This document shows, piece by piece, positions 25,735 through 37,069 of a stretch of 64,000 nucleotides of DNA. The notes under the pieces were generated by a model. The model saw only the letters and a program-made list of their open reading frames with translations. It had not been told where the DNA came from and ran no database searches. The DNA lies in contig OY848917.1 in assembly GCA_963693285.1 (NCBI GenBank), positions 31,693,245-31,757,244 on the forward strand. Direction: 5' to 3'. Position numbers and translations under genes: made by a program. Source of the stretch: Xestospongia muta. Its lineage: Eukaryota; Porifera; Demospongiae; Haplosclerida; Petrosiidae. The stretch's first letter is position 1. Each line of letters starts with the position of its first letter.

Positions 25735-26843
25735 GTATATATATGTGGTAACTATACTACAGCTATGATTTTAAGACTTGCTTAATGGTATGACCAAACT
25801 TTAAAGTCCCCACTCCCTAGTCTTCAACATTGATATATCTTTGAACATAATACTACTAATACAAAGTATCTTAGGAACTTATAGTTACATTAGTTACAAT
25901 AATTTTATTTACTCATCACATAGCTACATGATTGCTAGAACGAAGAATGAAAAATGGCAGCTGTTCTAATTAAGCTAATATATAATGATTTTGCTTTCTT
26001 AATTTTTATGCTATTTTGACATGTTTTTAAATGAACATAATTTTTTGGAATAATTTGTTTGTATCATTCTGAGATTGATTATTAGAACAAAATGTTTTTA
26101 GCTAAACTCACAGAACTTGATTAAAAACAATTCCAGTTATAACACTAACTAGATAAATCTGTACAATAATATCACTGACAATGGTGGCTACTAATACATG
26201 CTGTTATTGGATGCATTATATTAATAGATCCCAATATGATTAACATAATCAATTAATACAACTTAGTTGGTACATAGTGTCTATTCGTCCAGCAGGAAAT
26301 GTATACTTTGTTGTATAAAGGTTTAGGGGGTGGGGATCAGTTTAATACACAACAAAGTATACATTTCCTGCCAGACGAATAGACACTGCCTAGTTGGTAA
26401 TGGTCATTTCTTAATAAGATATTTTAAGTGCCTATAGATCCGCAAATAAGTGTAACAGCTGCTGGCTGCTTTAATAGTACTGCTATTGTGGTGTCCTATA
26501 GCAGACACTATCAGTATTTTGCAATTGGCCAAGTTGGATAAGTTGTAGGTCTATACATGTGAGCCATTACTATTTGTATGTATTCTTCTCTTGAGATGGC
26601 AGTGGATACATAGCGACATACCATACTAAGAACACATAGAGTCACATACTATCAGTTCATATTTCTCACACCTTAGACATTACACGATGTCAGTAATGTA
26701 TATCAGATATGCCTACACCATAACAACTAGCTTATAACAACTCCCATTTCAGATACGACTAAAACAATAAACAATTTAACTTTATAATATCAATTTTTTT
26801 ACAAATTTAATAACAAAACCACATCAAAGCAATGCATTTTTCA
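25735..26843. other. Intergenic region between convergent GALC and DUF547 genes
   Basis: No coding signal seen. It holds the 3' flanks of the two convergent genes and one MITE (26273-26390, listed separately). Confidence 0.6.
26273..26390 (-). mobile_element. MITE copy 1, 118 bp, with 9-bp target duplication
   Basis: Long inverted arms of about 45 bp surround a short loop. In the inverse orientation it starts GGCAGTGTCTATTCGTC, contains GGAAATGTATACTTTGTTGT and ends CGAATAGACACTATG. It is flanked by exact 9-bp direct repeats TAGTTGGTA (26264-26272 and 26391-26399). A second copy, in the opposite orientation, is at 59479-59606. No coding capacity. Confidence 0.92.
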
Positions 26844-28818
26844 TCACAGCTTATTCAATAACCAGTTATAATCACTGTATTCAATAGTGATATCTTTACT
26901 ATCAAATGATAGCAACTGTAACATTCCTTCCTTGCTGTCTTCTAACAAAAACTGTGATATCCACTGAAGAAGCTCAGAGGTAGTCAAAGCAAAGTCTTTA
27001 TAATACCACATGAAGATTTTAGATAAAGTTACCTACAAGAAATAAATGTACATGTAATATATGTTTATTGTGTAATGGTTAATTATTGGTTATTATAACT
27101 TAAATAAAACAATTGACATGTAATTGGAAAACTAAATCTGTATAGTACATAATATATTAACAAACCAATGCTAAGTCAGACATTGCTAATTAAAAAGTAT
27201 TAACGAGGACACACCTTCTTATGATGAACATCCACTTTCACTTCTTGTTCACAGAAACTAACAGCAGCTGCAGTTAATCCACGTTCCAGTTTACTAACTG
27301 AATATACCTGGATAGCTGGACATGACTAGAAGACCAGAACATAAATGACAATTGTTACTTAACCAATAAAAAACATGAAGCATGTTATTCCAGAGCTTAG
27401 CAAACTCAGCACATTATTAAAAGGACTATACTTCACTATAAGTTAAGTACTTTACTACAAGATAGATGGCAGTGTCTACTTGAGGAAGTATGGTGTGTAG
27501 ATATCCTTAAAAACATTACAACTGTGTTTTACTCCAATACTCTAAGAATTTTTTTACTAGAAAACCAATTTACCTTAGCTCCACAGACAAGAGCAAAATG
27601 TATTCGTGGGTCCAATTTAGACATCACAAATTTAAGACGTGGATCACCTTCACCAAACATGACACGCCCACTAGCAGGATGAGGATAGTTACATCGTAGA
27701 AGACCATGTTCTATGTCATCAAGAGAGAAGATATGACCACCTAAACAAGTTAGAGGTATACATCATATTTATCTTTAAGGGGTTTAAATATATCATTACT
27801 TTTCAAATTTGGTAAATTTAGTAAACACAATTAACAGTAGGCTCAAGGTATTATACAAATTTGTCCAATTGAATTGATTGCTGTGTGACTCTCAACAATA
27901 ACCAAAAAATGAACCTGCTTATGTAACTACACATAGTATCATAGTATTGTGGTTTCCTTCAACTCTCTAGTCTTTAATGTCAACAAACCTCTAGTCTCAT
28001 TGTAGTAACACAAATACCTTCAAATAATCTTTTAATATCATTTGTTACAATTACTATTTTTACATAAGGATTAGTACAATTTATATTCTTCTCATTTATG
28101 GTAACTTACCGATGTTATATTTTGTGTTACTCCAAAAGCCTTCAAGCTCCAACACAGAAGAGGGTAAAGTGTCACAGGACACAAGTCCATGGATAGTCAG
28201 AGCATTATACACATCTTAGAGACATTAGCTGTTAAGATATTTAACTTTAAGACATATTCTGACTGTTTATCAATTATATAATAATCTAGATGTACCTTAC
28301 CAACTAAAACCATTTTACATGTACATGTATATTGTGATACTAGATGTATCAAACTATGTCAGACTCATCAAGCTTTAAGTCAGTAAACTATTAACAAACC
28401 ATTAACATTAAAGTATACCCTTTCTGTGAGACTTCATAATTAATTTAAACATGTCAAGCTGTCAACCCATTGACATCCATTCATATGAAAGGTAAAACAA
28501 TTCAGAATGCCTTTACAATACTACTATATAGTACGTTATAATTAATAGGATACTAATGAAGAAAGCCTTCCTTTCGTCTTCAGTGCAACTAGAGAGATCA
28601 ACATTACACAAACTGTTAGCTACTTGACAGTACTCGGAAAACTCTTGGCTACTGCCTACTTTACCGTAATCCACGTCTTTTCCATTTTCTGCTAAATACT
28701 GGCCCTTTATGGATAACATGCTATGTTGTAAGGCCATCCCAACAGCCTCAACTGATTGGTTAGTTGTGGAAGGAGTAGTAGAGAGAGATGTGTTAAGAAT
28801 TCTTTCATGTGATGACAT
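26844..28818 (-). CDS. DUF547-domain protein
   Basis: Five exons splice in frame from ATG 28818 to TGA 26844, about 275 residues. The protein is almost entirely a DUF547 domain, a family of unknown biochemical function (in other organisms often joined to glutaredoxin or DEP domains, not present here). Markers in order: YLAENGKDVDYGKV, STCxxDERKAFFI joined across a phase-1 junction to NVYNALTIHGLV, FWSNTKYNIGGHIFSLDDIE, HGLLRCNYPHPASG, LKFVMSKLDPRIHFALVCGA (the conserved D.R.HFALxCGA), SCPAIQVYS, then a C-terminal helical part with IFMWYYKDF and YNWLLNKL. Exon 1 is 28554-28818. No signal peptide or membrane segment. The first ~45 residues are Ser/Thr-rich. The domain call is firm, the function is not. 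Confidence 0.87.
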
Positions 28819-29686
28819 TTTGTAGTACTTATTATGCTAAAAGAAAACAGTATAAACTAAAGACTGAAATCTGTCTGTATGTTATTACAAAAATAATTAC
28901 ATTGTGAATAAGATTTTTGTGTAATGAGAGTTTATGTAAAATACATAACTTCAATGCTCCTGTCCAAAAATTAATGGGAGGTAGACTTGCATAGCCAGCT
29001 CCTCCCTTAAATAAAACAGAAAAGTCTAATGAATTGTTATAGAACTGTCTTGTTTTGAGTACACAAAAATGTTTGGTGAAGTCAAGTATCTGCTAACCAC
29101 TGATAAATTGGATCATGTGATGGCATATAGTATATGGTATAGTAGAGAAAGAAAAGATTTACAAGAACCTGTCTTCGTCGTTGTTTAGCTACACAATCAT
29201 TATTAAAGGATTTTATTGTTACTAAGTCATTTGTCAATAATTTAGCTCAAAATCATTATTTTCATAATTTAAATGATATATATTACATAACATACGAGTA
29301 CATAATCTAGAACAATTAAAAGAGGTATTAACAATAAAGATGACTTAGTTCTCTAAAAACTCTCTTGTACAATCACAAGCACTACTTTTAGTATTCATAT
29401 TCCAGGTTTCCATGAGGCCTACATGTGATCAGACACACACTTATTAGTCATTAGCAAATACTTGAATTCACTGAAATATTGGAACACTCAGAATGAGATA
29501 GTCAATAACAATCCACCAGACAACTGTTATATTTATGGGAGGGGCTGGCTACACACAACTAAATGGGAGGTATGTAGCACACAGTATTGTTATCAATACC
29601 ACACAATCAATAAACATGTTCATATCTATTTATTACCCAGTACATGTGTAATTATAAAATGAGGCATTAACTTACAAAATTTTCAA
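28819..29686. other. Intergenic, no gene seen
   Basis: AT-rich DNA between the DUF547 gene start and the CMC2 stop, both on the minus strand. It presumably includes the DUF547 promoter. No coding or repeat structure recognised. Confidence 0.55.
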
Positions 29687-29911
29687 TTAGTCTAAATTTC
29701 TAGCAGCTTCTTTTCTCTTAATGGACTCCTCCCAGTTTCTCTGACGTTTCTCAACGTACTCTCTCTGTAAGCAACGATTTAACTCTCTCTTCAGATCGTT
29801 GCAAGCTCCTACAAATTTTCTCCACGGATGATCTGCGTGACAGCGAGTTAAAGCTTCGATCACTCGTCTACAGTCCTCAGTATGTAAGTGAGGATGAAGT
29901 GGAGGGTGCAT
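29687..29911 (-). CDS. CMC2: COX assembly mitochondrial protein 2 homolog
   Basis: Single-exon gene of 74 codons. CMC2 is a small protein of the mitochondrial intermembrane space needed for cytochrome c oxidase assembly. It begins MHPPLHPHLHTEDC, close to the family's MHPxLxPHLHTxEC opening, and carries the twin CX9C motif: CRRVIEALTRC and CNDLKRELNRC, each pairing two cysteines at nine-residue spacing, followed by LQREYVEKRQRN and a basic tail. Length and motif spacing are those of the family. The start is fixed by the conserved MHP. A GTCACGCCCTCTTT motif lies about 20-30 bp upstream. This is a very compact gene. Confidence 0.94.
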   Translation of the reverse strand: MHPPLHPHLHTEDCRRVIEALTRCHADHPWRKFVGACNDLKRELNRCLQREYVEKRQRNWEESIKRKEAARNLD

Positions 29912-30748
29912 GCTACACTGAATGACAATGTCACGCCCTCTTTATAGGAAAGTCCCCTCCCCATGTACTTCCTGTCAAGGGATGTTATAACATAGCAGAG
30001 AATTTTTAATTATTATTGGCTATATATGAGCAAGCAAACACTCTATTATATATATTGTCACATTTTGAATGCTAAGCATGTCCATGTCAAATCTGTGATT
30101 CTACATATAGTGCAGATTTAAAAATACTTGGATAGTTAGTAATGGTGTCTAGACTATAGGGAGCAGGTTTATTTATTGCCAGTAGATCTAGACCAGAAAT
30201 TTTCCTTTCCTAGCATTTAGCTGTTAGTGCAGTCTTTACCTTCAAAAGCATGAAGTATGTGTGCAAATTGTAACAAACAGTATTGAATAGGCAATGAATT
30301 AGTGTCATGAACAATGCACTGTTACTAGGGTTGGCAGTGATAAACATATAACTCTTAATATCTGTATGTTAATTGTGTGGACTATGATACTATATATTCT
30401 TAGTCTTGCATAACCAGACCCTTCTTCCTGTGGAAGGAAGGAAGGAAGGAAAATAAAGCAAAGGTACAGGTATGTGAGATTTATTGATTGTTTCATATTA
30501 AGTGTGACAATTGGTTCTAAAGATTGTTTACCTATGCATGAATGATGTGCAGGCAAACAGGATGCCACTTAGGGAAGATCTATAGCTCCACCAGTTTTAT
30601 AGTCTTGATGTCTATTATTTATAGTTGGTTGGACACAAAGATAATGTTCCAAGGATTTAGCTTATTCAATCCATAAAAAGTTTTTAATTAATGCTTAAAA
30701 TTATTATAAAAGAACGAATTATTAATTGTCAAAGGTAAACTATTTTTG
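29912..30748. other. Intergenic, no gene seen
   Basis: Contains the short CMC2 upstream region with the GTCACGCCCT motif at 29930-29943, and a small (GGAA)n run near 30435-30455. Otherwise nothing recognised. Confidence 0.55.
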
Positions 30749-33386
30749 TCAATTGATTTTCTTTCTTTGTTGAAGTGTACAATTAACATTATCTTGAGGT
30801 TGAGATGTGGCTCTCTGAACTGAAATCAATTCATAGTCAGGAGGAAGTTGGAAAGTAAATTTTTGAAAAAGACGAGAGAGCAAGAGTTTAGCTTCCATCT
30901 AAATTAATGAATAAGTGAAAAAAATTAACATTTGTAGCTAACCATTGCAAAATGTTTCCCAATGCATGAGCGTAAGCCAACACCAAATGGAAAATAAACC
31001 AATGAACTGGGTCTAAAATAAAGAAAATAATAATAGACAATATAACACAAACTATAAAATAGTTATTGTCATCAATGTTTATGTCACAAGTCAATTAATA
31101 TACTTACTGTTGTTTATCTGGAGCAAATCTATCAGGATCAAAGGTATCAGGATCATCAAAATATTTTGACATACGGCAATAACAGTTAGTAGGAAACTAT
31201 ATTAAAATTATAAGTATATAGTATGTATGAATTGTCTACATACACAAATATATGTATTTCCTGGTATGTTGTAGCCAGACAATTCAATTCCTTCTTTAGG
31301 AGAATTTTTCATACTAATTCCAACTGGTGGATGAAGACGAAGAACTTCTTGAATGACCTATATCATAAAATGTACATTAACACACAAGAGAATGAAAATT
31401 ACCTGCTCTGTGTATTTTAGTTGATTGAGATCATCAGCAGTTACGGTATCTTTGTCACCTAATACTTCATCAATCTCAGCCAAAAGTCTTGTTATATGAA
31501 ATCAGACAGCTCTTGCATAGCATGATAAGATTTTGTACTCACTTTGTCAGCACATGAGGATGTTGAAGTATCATTGCAACAGCAAAAGATAATACATTAG
31601 CAGTTGTCTCATGACCTTTACAATATAATTAATATACTTTTTATGCAATGTTCTAAAAATAACTCACCAGCAATAAAGAATGTCATAAAATCATCCACTA
31701 ATTGTTCTATGTCAGTTGCATGATCAGTTTCTGTGGTATAAAGATACACCAATAATGTCAATACCAATATATGCTAGCTTACGTGTAGTCTTTAGTATGC
31801 AACTTAATATATCATGTGGTATAGTCTCTCCTCTCTCAATGGATGATATTCTCTTCATTATGCAGTCTCTACCAATAGTACGGACTGCTCTAATAGCCTC
31901 AGCATATTGTCTAGCATCAAAAGGATGAAGATACTAGAAAAGGTTTTTGAAGTAAACTATATATGTATCTCATACTAACTTGATATGGCATCATTAATAG
32001 ACTAAATTGTTTCTGTATTCCACACATTATAGAAACAATCAAAGATCGTATGTGTCCATCACTTTTAGCAAATTTTAAACCTAGTTTTTCATGAGTCCAC
32101 TCAGAAAAGTCAGATGAAAACCCAACCTACACTCATAATTATGTCATAACAATCATAACCTTATAAGGTATACCTTGCTAATGATATCTAAAGTAACATT
32201 AGACAATTCCAACTTCATTGGTACTGGAGTTTTTCCATCTGCTGACTTTTGTAATTTCTCAATTAGTGAATCTGCACACTTTACAAAGGAAGGGACAAGT
32301 CCCTTGAGAAACCTAAGAGATACATGAACAATTGGTTGTTTAGACTATACATTGTATTAACAAGACAGTTTTATTAAATTAAATTGACTATATACTAATT
32401 CATACCCTTTATTAAATGCTGGATCATAAACTTTTCTTCGTGGTTTCCACTCTTCGTTGTCTAAAATTGTGAAAAGCCCTTTACCTAATAGCCTGTATAA
32501 CGAGAGACAAGGTGCCCAGTACAAGGACTAGTAAAGCTGGACATACCTTTCTCCACAGAGATTAACAAACCATTTATAAGCCATGTAAGATTTACTATAT
32601 TTTGGATTAGTCATAAGGTTCTATAAATAGTAAGATGTACAATAAATAGCAAAGATATACATACCTTTGCTCCTTCAGGATCCATACACACAAGAAGAGG
32701 ACTGGTGAATAAAAATACTACAAAAACAGGAGGGCTACCAGCCATCTCATGACTAACGATGGAAATAAAAAGCAAGTGACATCTTTGGATATTTGTTCTA
32801 TTAACTTACAGTTTCAACATGGTATAGTTAAATGGTCTATCTTCACCATATTGTTTTCTAACATCATCAAAGAATTTAATGTGACCACCAAAGAAACTGA
32901 AAAAAGAATTACAAATATCAATTATGTAATTGTATTGTTAAAGACAACTTTGCTAACCTATTAGTAATGGGATCCAATATAATAATGAAAATTAATATTA
33001 TACCCTAAACCCTAAGCCCAAACATCATAGTAAACAGCATCCAATAATAGGTTTTATAAACCTCCACTATTGTTAATATAAAGTACACTAACACTGCAAG
33101 TAATAGTGATAGTTACATCTCTTGTTCAATATATACATTAAATAATTATAATGTATTATAGCAGTATTCATACTTGACTAAATAATGGTGGTACTGACCT
33201 GTAAAGTGGAGGTGACGGTATATGGGAGTACTGTTGACGTATGAACAATATGTAGCAGGTAAAAAGAACAAAAGCAAACAGTGTCACTATTAATATTGAG
33301 CTGATTGCAGTGACCACGACTGATATAATGGGAACATCTTGAAGTAGTAACAGCTTAAATGGTAACATAACAGAAAATGTCTCCAT
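30749..33386 (-). CDS. Cytochrome P450, CYP46-like
   Basis: Membrane-anchored haem monooxygenase. The closest family I recognise is CYP46 (cholesterol 24-hydroxylase clan); the substrate is unproven. About a dozen small exons run from ATG 33386 to TGA 30749, roughly 480-500 residues. The N-terminal anchor is ISSILIVTLFAFVLFTCYIL, followed by a charged stretch and YSHIPSPPLYR|SFFGGH, the proline-rich hinge. Further on: GKGLFTILDNEEWKPRRKVY (helix C WxxxR), AGHETTAN (I-helix oxygen-binding AGxET), VIQEVLRLHPP (K-helix ExxR), PSSLVYFPFGVGLRSCIG (haem loop FxxGxRxCxG with the Cys ligand), then HFAMMEAKLLLSRLFQKF. All diagnostic motifs are intact, so it is probably functional. Introns are very short at the 3' end. 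The anchor points to the ER. Confidence 0.9.
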
Positions 33387-34179
33387 TTTAATTTAAGCCT
33401 AGTAGTATATACTTCTCTTGGTAAAACAAAAGTGGTAGTGTGCTAGTACGATGTCTTATTTATATTGGGCTACCTAATTGATTTATCCAGAACCTCATGC
33501 AATACCAGTAAGTATTTCATTCACACGTATCAGTTCAACTGATGCAACAATGACTCTGATGCAACTTCCTGTATTATTCCTTATTCATTGCAAAGCTTGT
33601 ATCCACGGCAACAGTAGACCTGGCTACTCAGGAAACCAATCAGTGACGTCACATCCGGAGTAAGCTTTTTTGGCAATTGCTGCTATGTGATAGATGTCAA
33701 TAAATAGATTTCCATCAGATCTAGTAAGAAAAGGCAGTGGCTTTAGGTTTTTGGCTTATCAGGTGCCAAGTTTTTAACATCTTGTCTCTGCATATCGAAT
33801 TAAAGGCATTCCTAAAGTCCAGCTTCATAAACCCATGGTTCTGCTGATTCCATAGACAGACTGGTGTGGAGACAAATGTTCAGCCATAGCATCCCTCACT
33901 TTTACTCCTACAACCTTAATTGCAAGGCAATGTAATGCACATCTAACAACAACAGGGGACACACTTCGATCTTTCTTCTGGTTTAGTACCACTTCATCTA
34001 ATCCCATTTTGTCTAAAACAAATGATTCAATGCCAAATGGTGTAATGTAGTGGATATTTTTGTCATTTTTTGAACAATTACCAGTTCTCAGTTAACACTT
34101 TTTTAACAATAAGCTGATTAAATACCAAGCAATAACTGTCACAGCAAAACTACTAACACTACTATCAATCAAGTCATCA
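33387..34179. other. Intergenic, no gene seen
   Basis: Contains the P450 upstream region. A somewhat less AT-rich stretch lies near 33600-33660 (gtgacgtcacatccgg, with a CRE-like tgacgtca at 33643-33650). No gene. The part after about 33800 may belong to the MULE remnant that follows. Confidence 0.45.
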
Positions 34180-35130
34180 CTTTATCAAGATCTCAGAAAA
34201 GACCACCTCCAATGCCCCATGCAAGGGAAGAAGTAATGTTTGAAAGTGAATGGACACAAATTTTAGTGGTGAGTGATTCCTACTAACTGAAGATGGAGAA
34301 AGAGACAAGATCATCATATTCTCCACAATACAAAACCTGAACTCACTTGCAAGTGTTGATGATGTGTTTGTGGATGGAACATTCCACACTTTCCCACAGC
34401 TATTCTACCAAATTTTCACTATACATGCAACGAAGTATGGTCGCCATTTTCCTCTGGTCTACTGTTTGCTTTCCAGTAAGTCACAAGAAACATACGGGAG
34501 AGTTTTTTACACTACTTAAGACTAAGTCAGAGGAGTTAGGCATAGAATAATTAGAATTATAGCCTAAAACAGTATTCCCAGACTTTGAGCTAAGTATATT
34601 ATTCAAGCAGCACAACTCTCTTTCTCAAAGGCAGCACTTAGGGGTTGCTACTTCCATTTTTGTCTATGTCTTATCAGAAAAGTGCAATACCTTTGTCTAT
34701 AAACAAATTATAGAGAAAATCCTGAGCTGCAAAGTTTTATTTGTATAAGACTGCAGCTTAGCATTTGTTCTATGGCAGTACGTACATTTAGCAGGGCAAG
34801 CTCTGAAGGCTGAAGCTCCACAGAATATAGTATGACTTGATGACTTTATTAGCTACTTCGAGAGCACTTGGCTCATGGGAAGCTATCCACCATCTTTGTG
34901 GAATGTCTTTGAGACATAATCTGCTATATAGAACAAATAACCACATTGAGGGATGGCACAGGTAGTTAAAAGGGTTGTAGGCAAGGTTCATCCCAATGTT
35001 TATGAAATTGTTGAAATCTTTAAGAGAGAACAGGGTGTGACAGAAATCACCATTAACCAGTTGGCATCGAGAGCCATTCCTCCTAGAAAAAGAAAGAAGT
35101 CTATAGAAAAAGATAAAAGAATAAAATAAC
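34180..35130 (+). pseudogene. Decayed MULE (Mutator-like) transposase
   Basis: Several frames must be combined to read a MULE transposase. At 34280-34500: FLLTEDGERDKIIIFST, then SVDDVFVDGTFHTFPQLFYQ, IFTIHATKYG, FPLVYCLLSSKSQETYGRVF, matching the family's DGTF..P..F.Q..TIH and PLVY.LL..K....Y. At about 34840-35100: NNHIEGWH followed by KRVVGKVHPNVYEIVEIFK, the C-terminal HxxxN-like region, ending in a basic tail (PPRKRKK). Stops and frameshifts break it repeatedly. A shorter, 80-90% similar copy is at 46340-46695. No terminal repeats located. Confidence 0.75.
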
Positions 35131-35289
35131 TGAAAAAATGATTTTCATAAAATACAAATACTCTTGAAGAGTATGTTGAAGGAATGTCTGGATATACAGA
35201 CATTTATTCAAAGACAAAATAACTGAGTATTATTATTAACAATTACTTTAGACATAATAACATACTATTATTTGTTAATTTACAACTTT

Positions 35290-35765
35290 AGACTAGTTGA
35301 CACTGAATTGTGTATTTTAGGATTGTGGGGTTCTGATGACAAATCTGGACAACACTGTTTTACATAGACTGTTGACTTACCAACTACTCTATATAGACTA
35401 AATGACTTACATGCTGTATGTAATATTAAGTGTGTATTTAATGGTAAACCACTTAATCAGAAGATTATCTTCTATATATAGGTTGCTTCCAATGAAGTAC
35501 CTCTAGTAGTTACAAAACTACTAACCATTTAGTTTAGTGGAAGTCCTAATATTTAGTGGAATATAGTTTAGCTATGAAAGTTAAAGTTTAATCTTAATGT
35601 GCAAATATAGTCATAAACTAAATGATTATATGATTATATAACCTGTTAAAACTGGACAATTGTTTTAACCAAGTTGTTATTCAATCCATTGTCACTCTAA
35701 ATAGAATGTCTATCATATGTAGCTAACTGATGTGTGTTACAAACTAAATCTATTATATTTGTTAC
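35290..35765 (+). repeat. Dispersed noncoding repeat, copy 1
   Basis: Shares long, nearly identical stretches with 40440-41140 in the same orientation, for example gaagtacctctagtagttac, aaatgattatatgattat, tggacaattgttttaaccaa and aaatagaatgtctatcatat. It lies between the MULE remnant and the CBS pseudogene. No coding potential seen, and no terminal repeats identified. Confidence 0.8.
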
Positions 35766-35960
35766 TCAATATCAGTTATATATATCATTATATTGTGCGT
35801 ACAAATTATACGCAATATTATTTAACACTAAGCACTATACACCATATTACTTATATCAATGAGAAAGTGTACAAACTAGGACTACTTTTAAAGTTAATAA
35901 CCTCATAGTTACTACATTAAAAATTGCATTAGTTGTATTTAAGAGCATGCATCTACATAC

Positions 35961-36095
35961 CACATAACAGTCCTTCTTCTTCGATAAAGCGTCGAGCAAA
36001 GTCAAAGCTTTCAGCATCTCTTATTTTATACCATTTATCAATAACTGATCTATCTAGGACAGTGGGTATAGAATCATAACCAATACCTTCCACCT

Positions 36096-36147
<52 letters not shown>

Positions 36148-36690
36148 TAGACAGAGAAAGTGCTCAATTACCTGATAAACAGTAACTGATGTCTCATCTA
36201 ATTCTTCAGGTCCAGCTAATATAGAGCATATAGGATCAACACCAATAGCCTAGCGAATTTCTTTTTAAACAGTTTTTGGCACATTTTATAATATTGGTGT
36301 TGCAAAAACTAGTAATTGTGTCAAGTTAAAAGGGTCAAACTTTTTCTGATATACAGTATGTTAATAACACATAATATGGTCTATAGAAATATAGTGATTT
36401 CCTGAGCCACTAAATTAAAAGCAGCTGTGGTTGGTATACGAACTATCTCCACTCCCAGAGCCTCTAGTATATATACCTTAGAGAGAAAGTTATTTAGAGT
36501 TGTACCATATACGTGTACATTTACATGTAACATGTATAGTACATGTACAAGTAATATGTGTAATACATGTACATGTATATTTACATGTTACTGCCTTTTC
36601 ATTGCTCATTTTCTCTGGCATTACTACAATACAGTGATAACCCTTTACAGCTGCTGCTAAACCTAGCCCAATACCTTTTAAAATTAAGAA
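35961..36690 (-). pseudogene. Cystathionine beta-synthase fragment, copy A
   Basis: Four exon-like blocks of the PLP-dependent CBS catalytic core on the minus strand: [20 protein letters not shown] with EKMSNEK (about 36607-36684), VYILEALGVEIVRIPTTAAF (about 36405-36480), [19 protein letters not shown] (36172-36249) and [27 protein letters not shown] (35961-36093). Against the family, about 50-60 residues between IPTTAAF and AIGVDP (the YRNASNPLAHY and SVGTGGT region) are missing, and the 150-bp gap has no room for them. The second block has lost its donor, which copy B still keeps. The N-terminal PLP-lysine region and the C-terminal regulatory domain are absent. It is a dead fragment. Confidence 0.8.
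36097..36145. repeat. (GA)n microsatellite next to a CBS-fragment splice site
   Basis: About 24 GA units. On the minus strand they read (CT)n ending in CAG at the acceptor of the VEGIGYDS block (first base 36093). Confidence 0.92.
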
Positions 36691-37069
36691 GAGAGATGTA
36701 CATTAAATTAGTGAATAAATTTATGTCCTCAAAGACTCTAGCTGATCATTAAATCACACACAAATATAAACAGTAATAATTATTTTGTGCTAAAAAGCAA
36801 TGTATAATGTGTACTATGCATCTGTATAAAAAAGCATAAAAAGTAACAGAAAATATGAGCTTAGCAATAATATTGCAAATAATTGTTTATTCAAAAATGC
36901 AGCACAAAATAGCACATTTTATAGCTCTCTAGCTTGTAAATATGCAAAAAGCAATTATAATTAAGTACAAAACAACAATACAGTCTTTTAATATAATGTA
37001 TTTATTGTTAATCACTTATTGTCTAATTGTTTTGAAAATTGATCACTCATTTCAAGCTTCTCTAGATCT
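36691..37069. other. Intergenic, no gene seen
   Basis: AT-rich. The expected upstream CBS exons are not found here. Includes the 3' flank of the receptor gene. Confidence 0.5.

Noticed and set aside
35961..36690. Reading the CBS blocks as a living gene
   Set aside because: About 50-60 essential residues have no room between the exons, one donor is lost, and the PLP-lysine exon and regulatory domain are absent.
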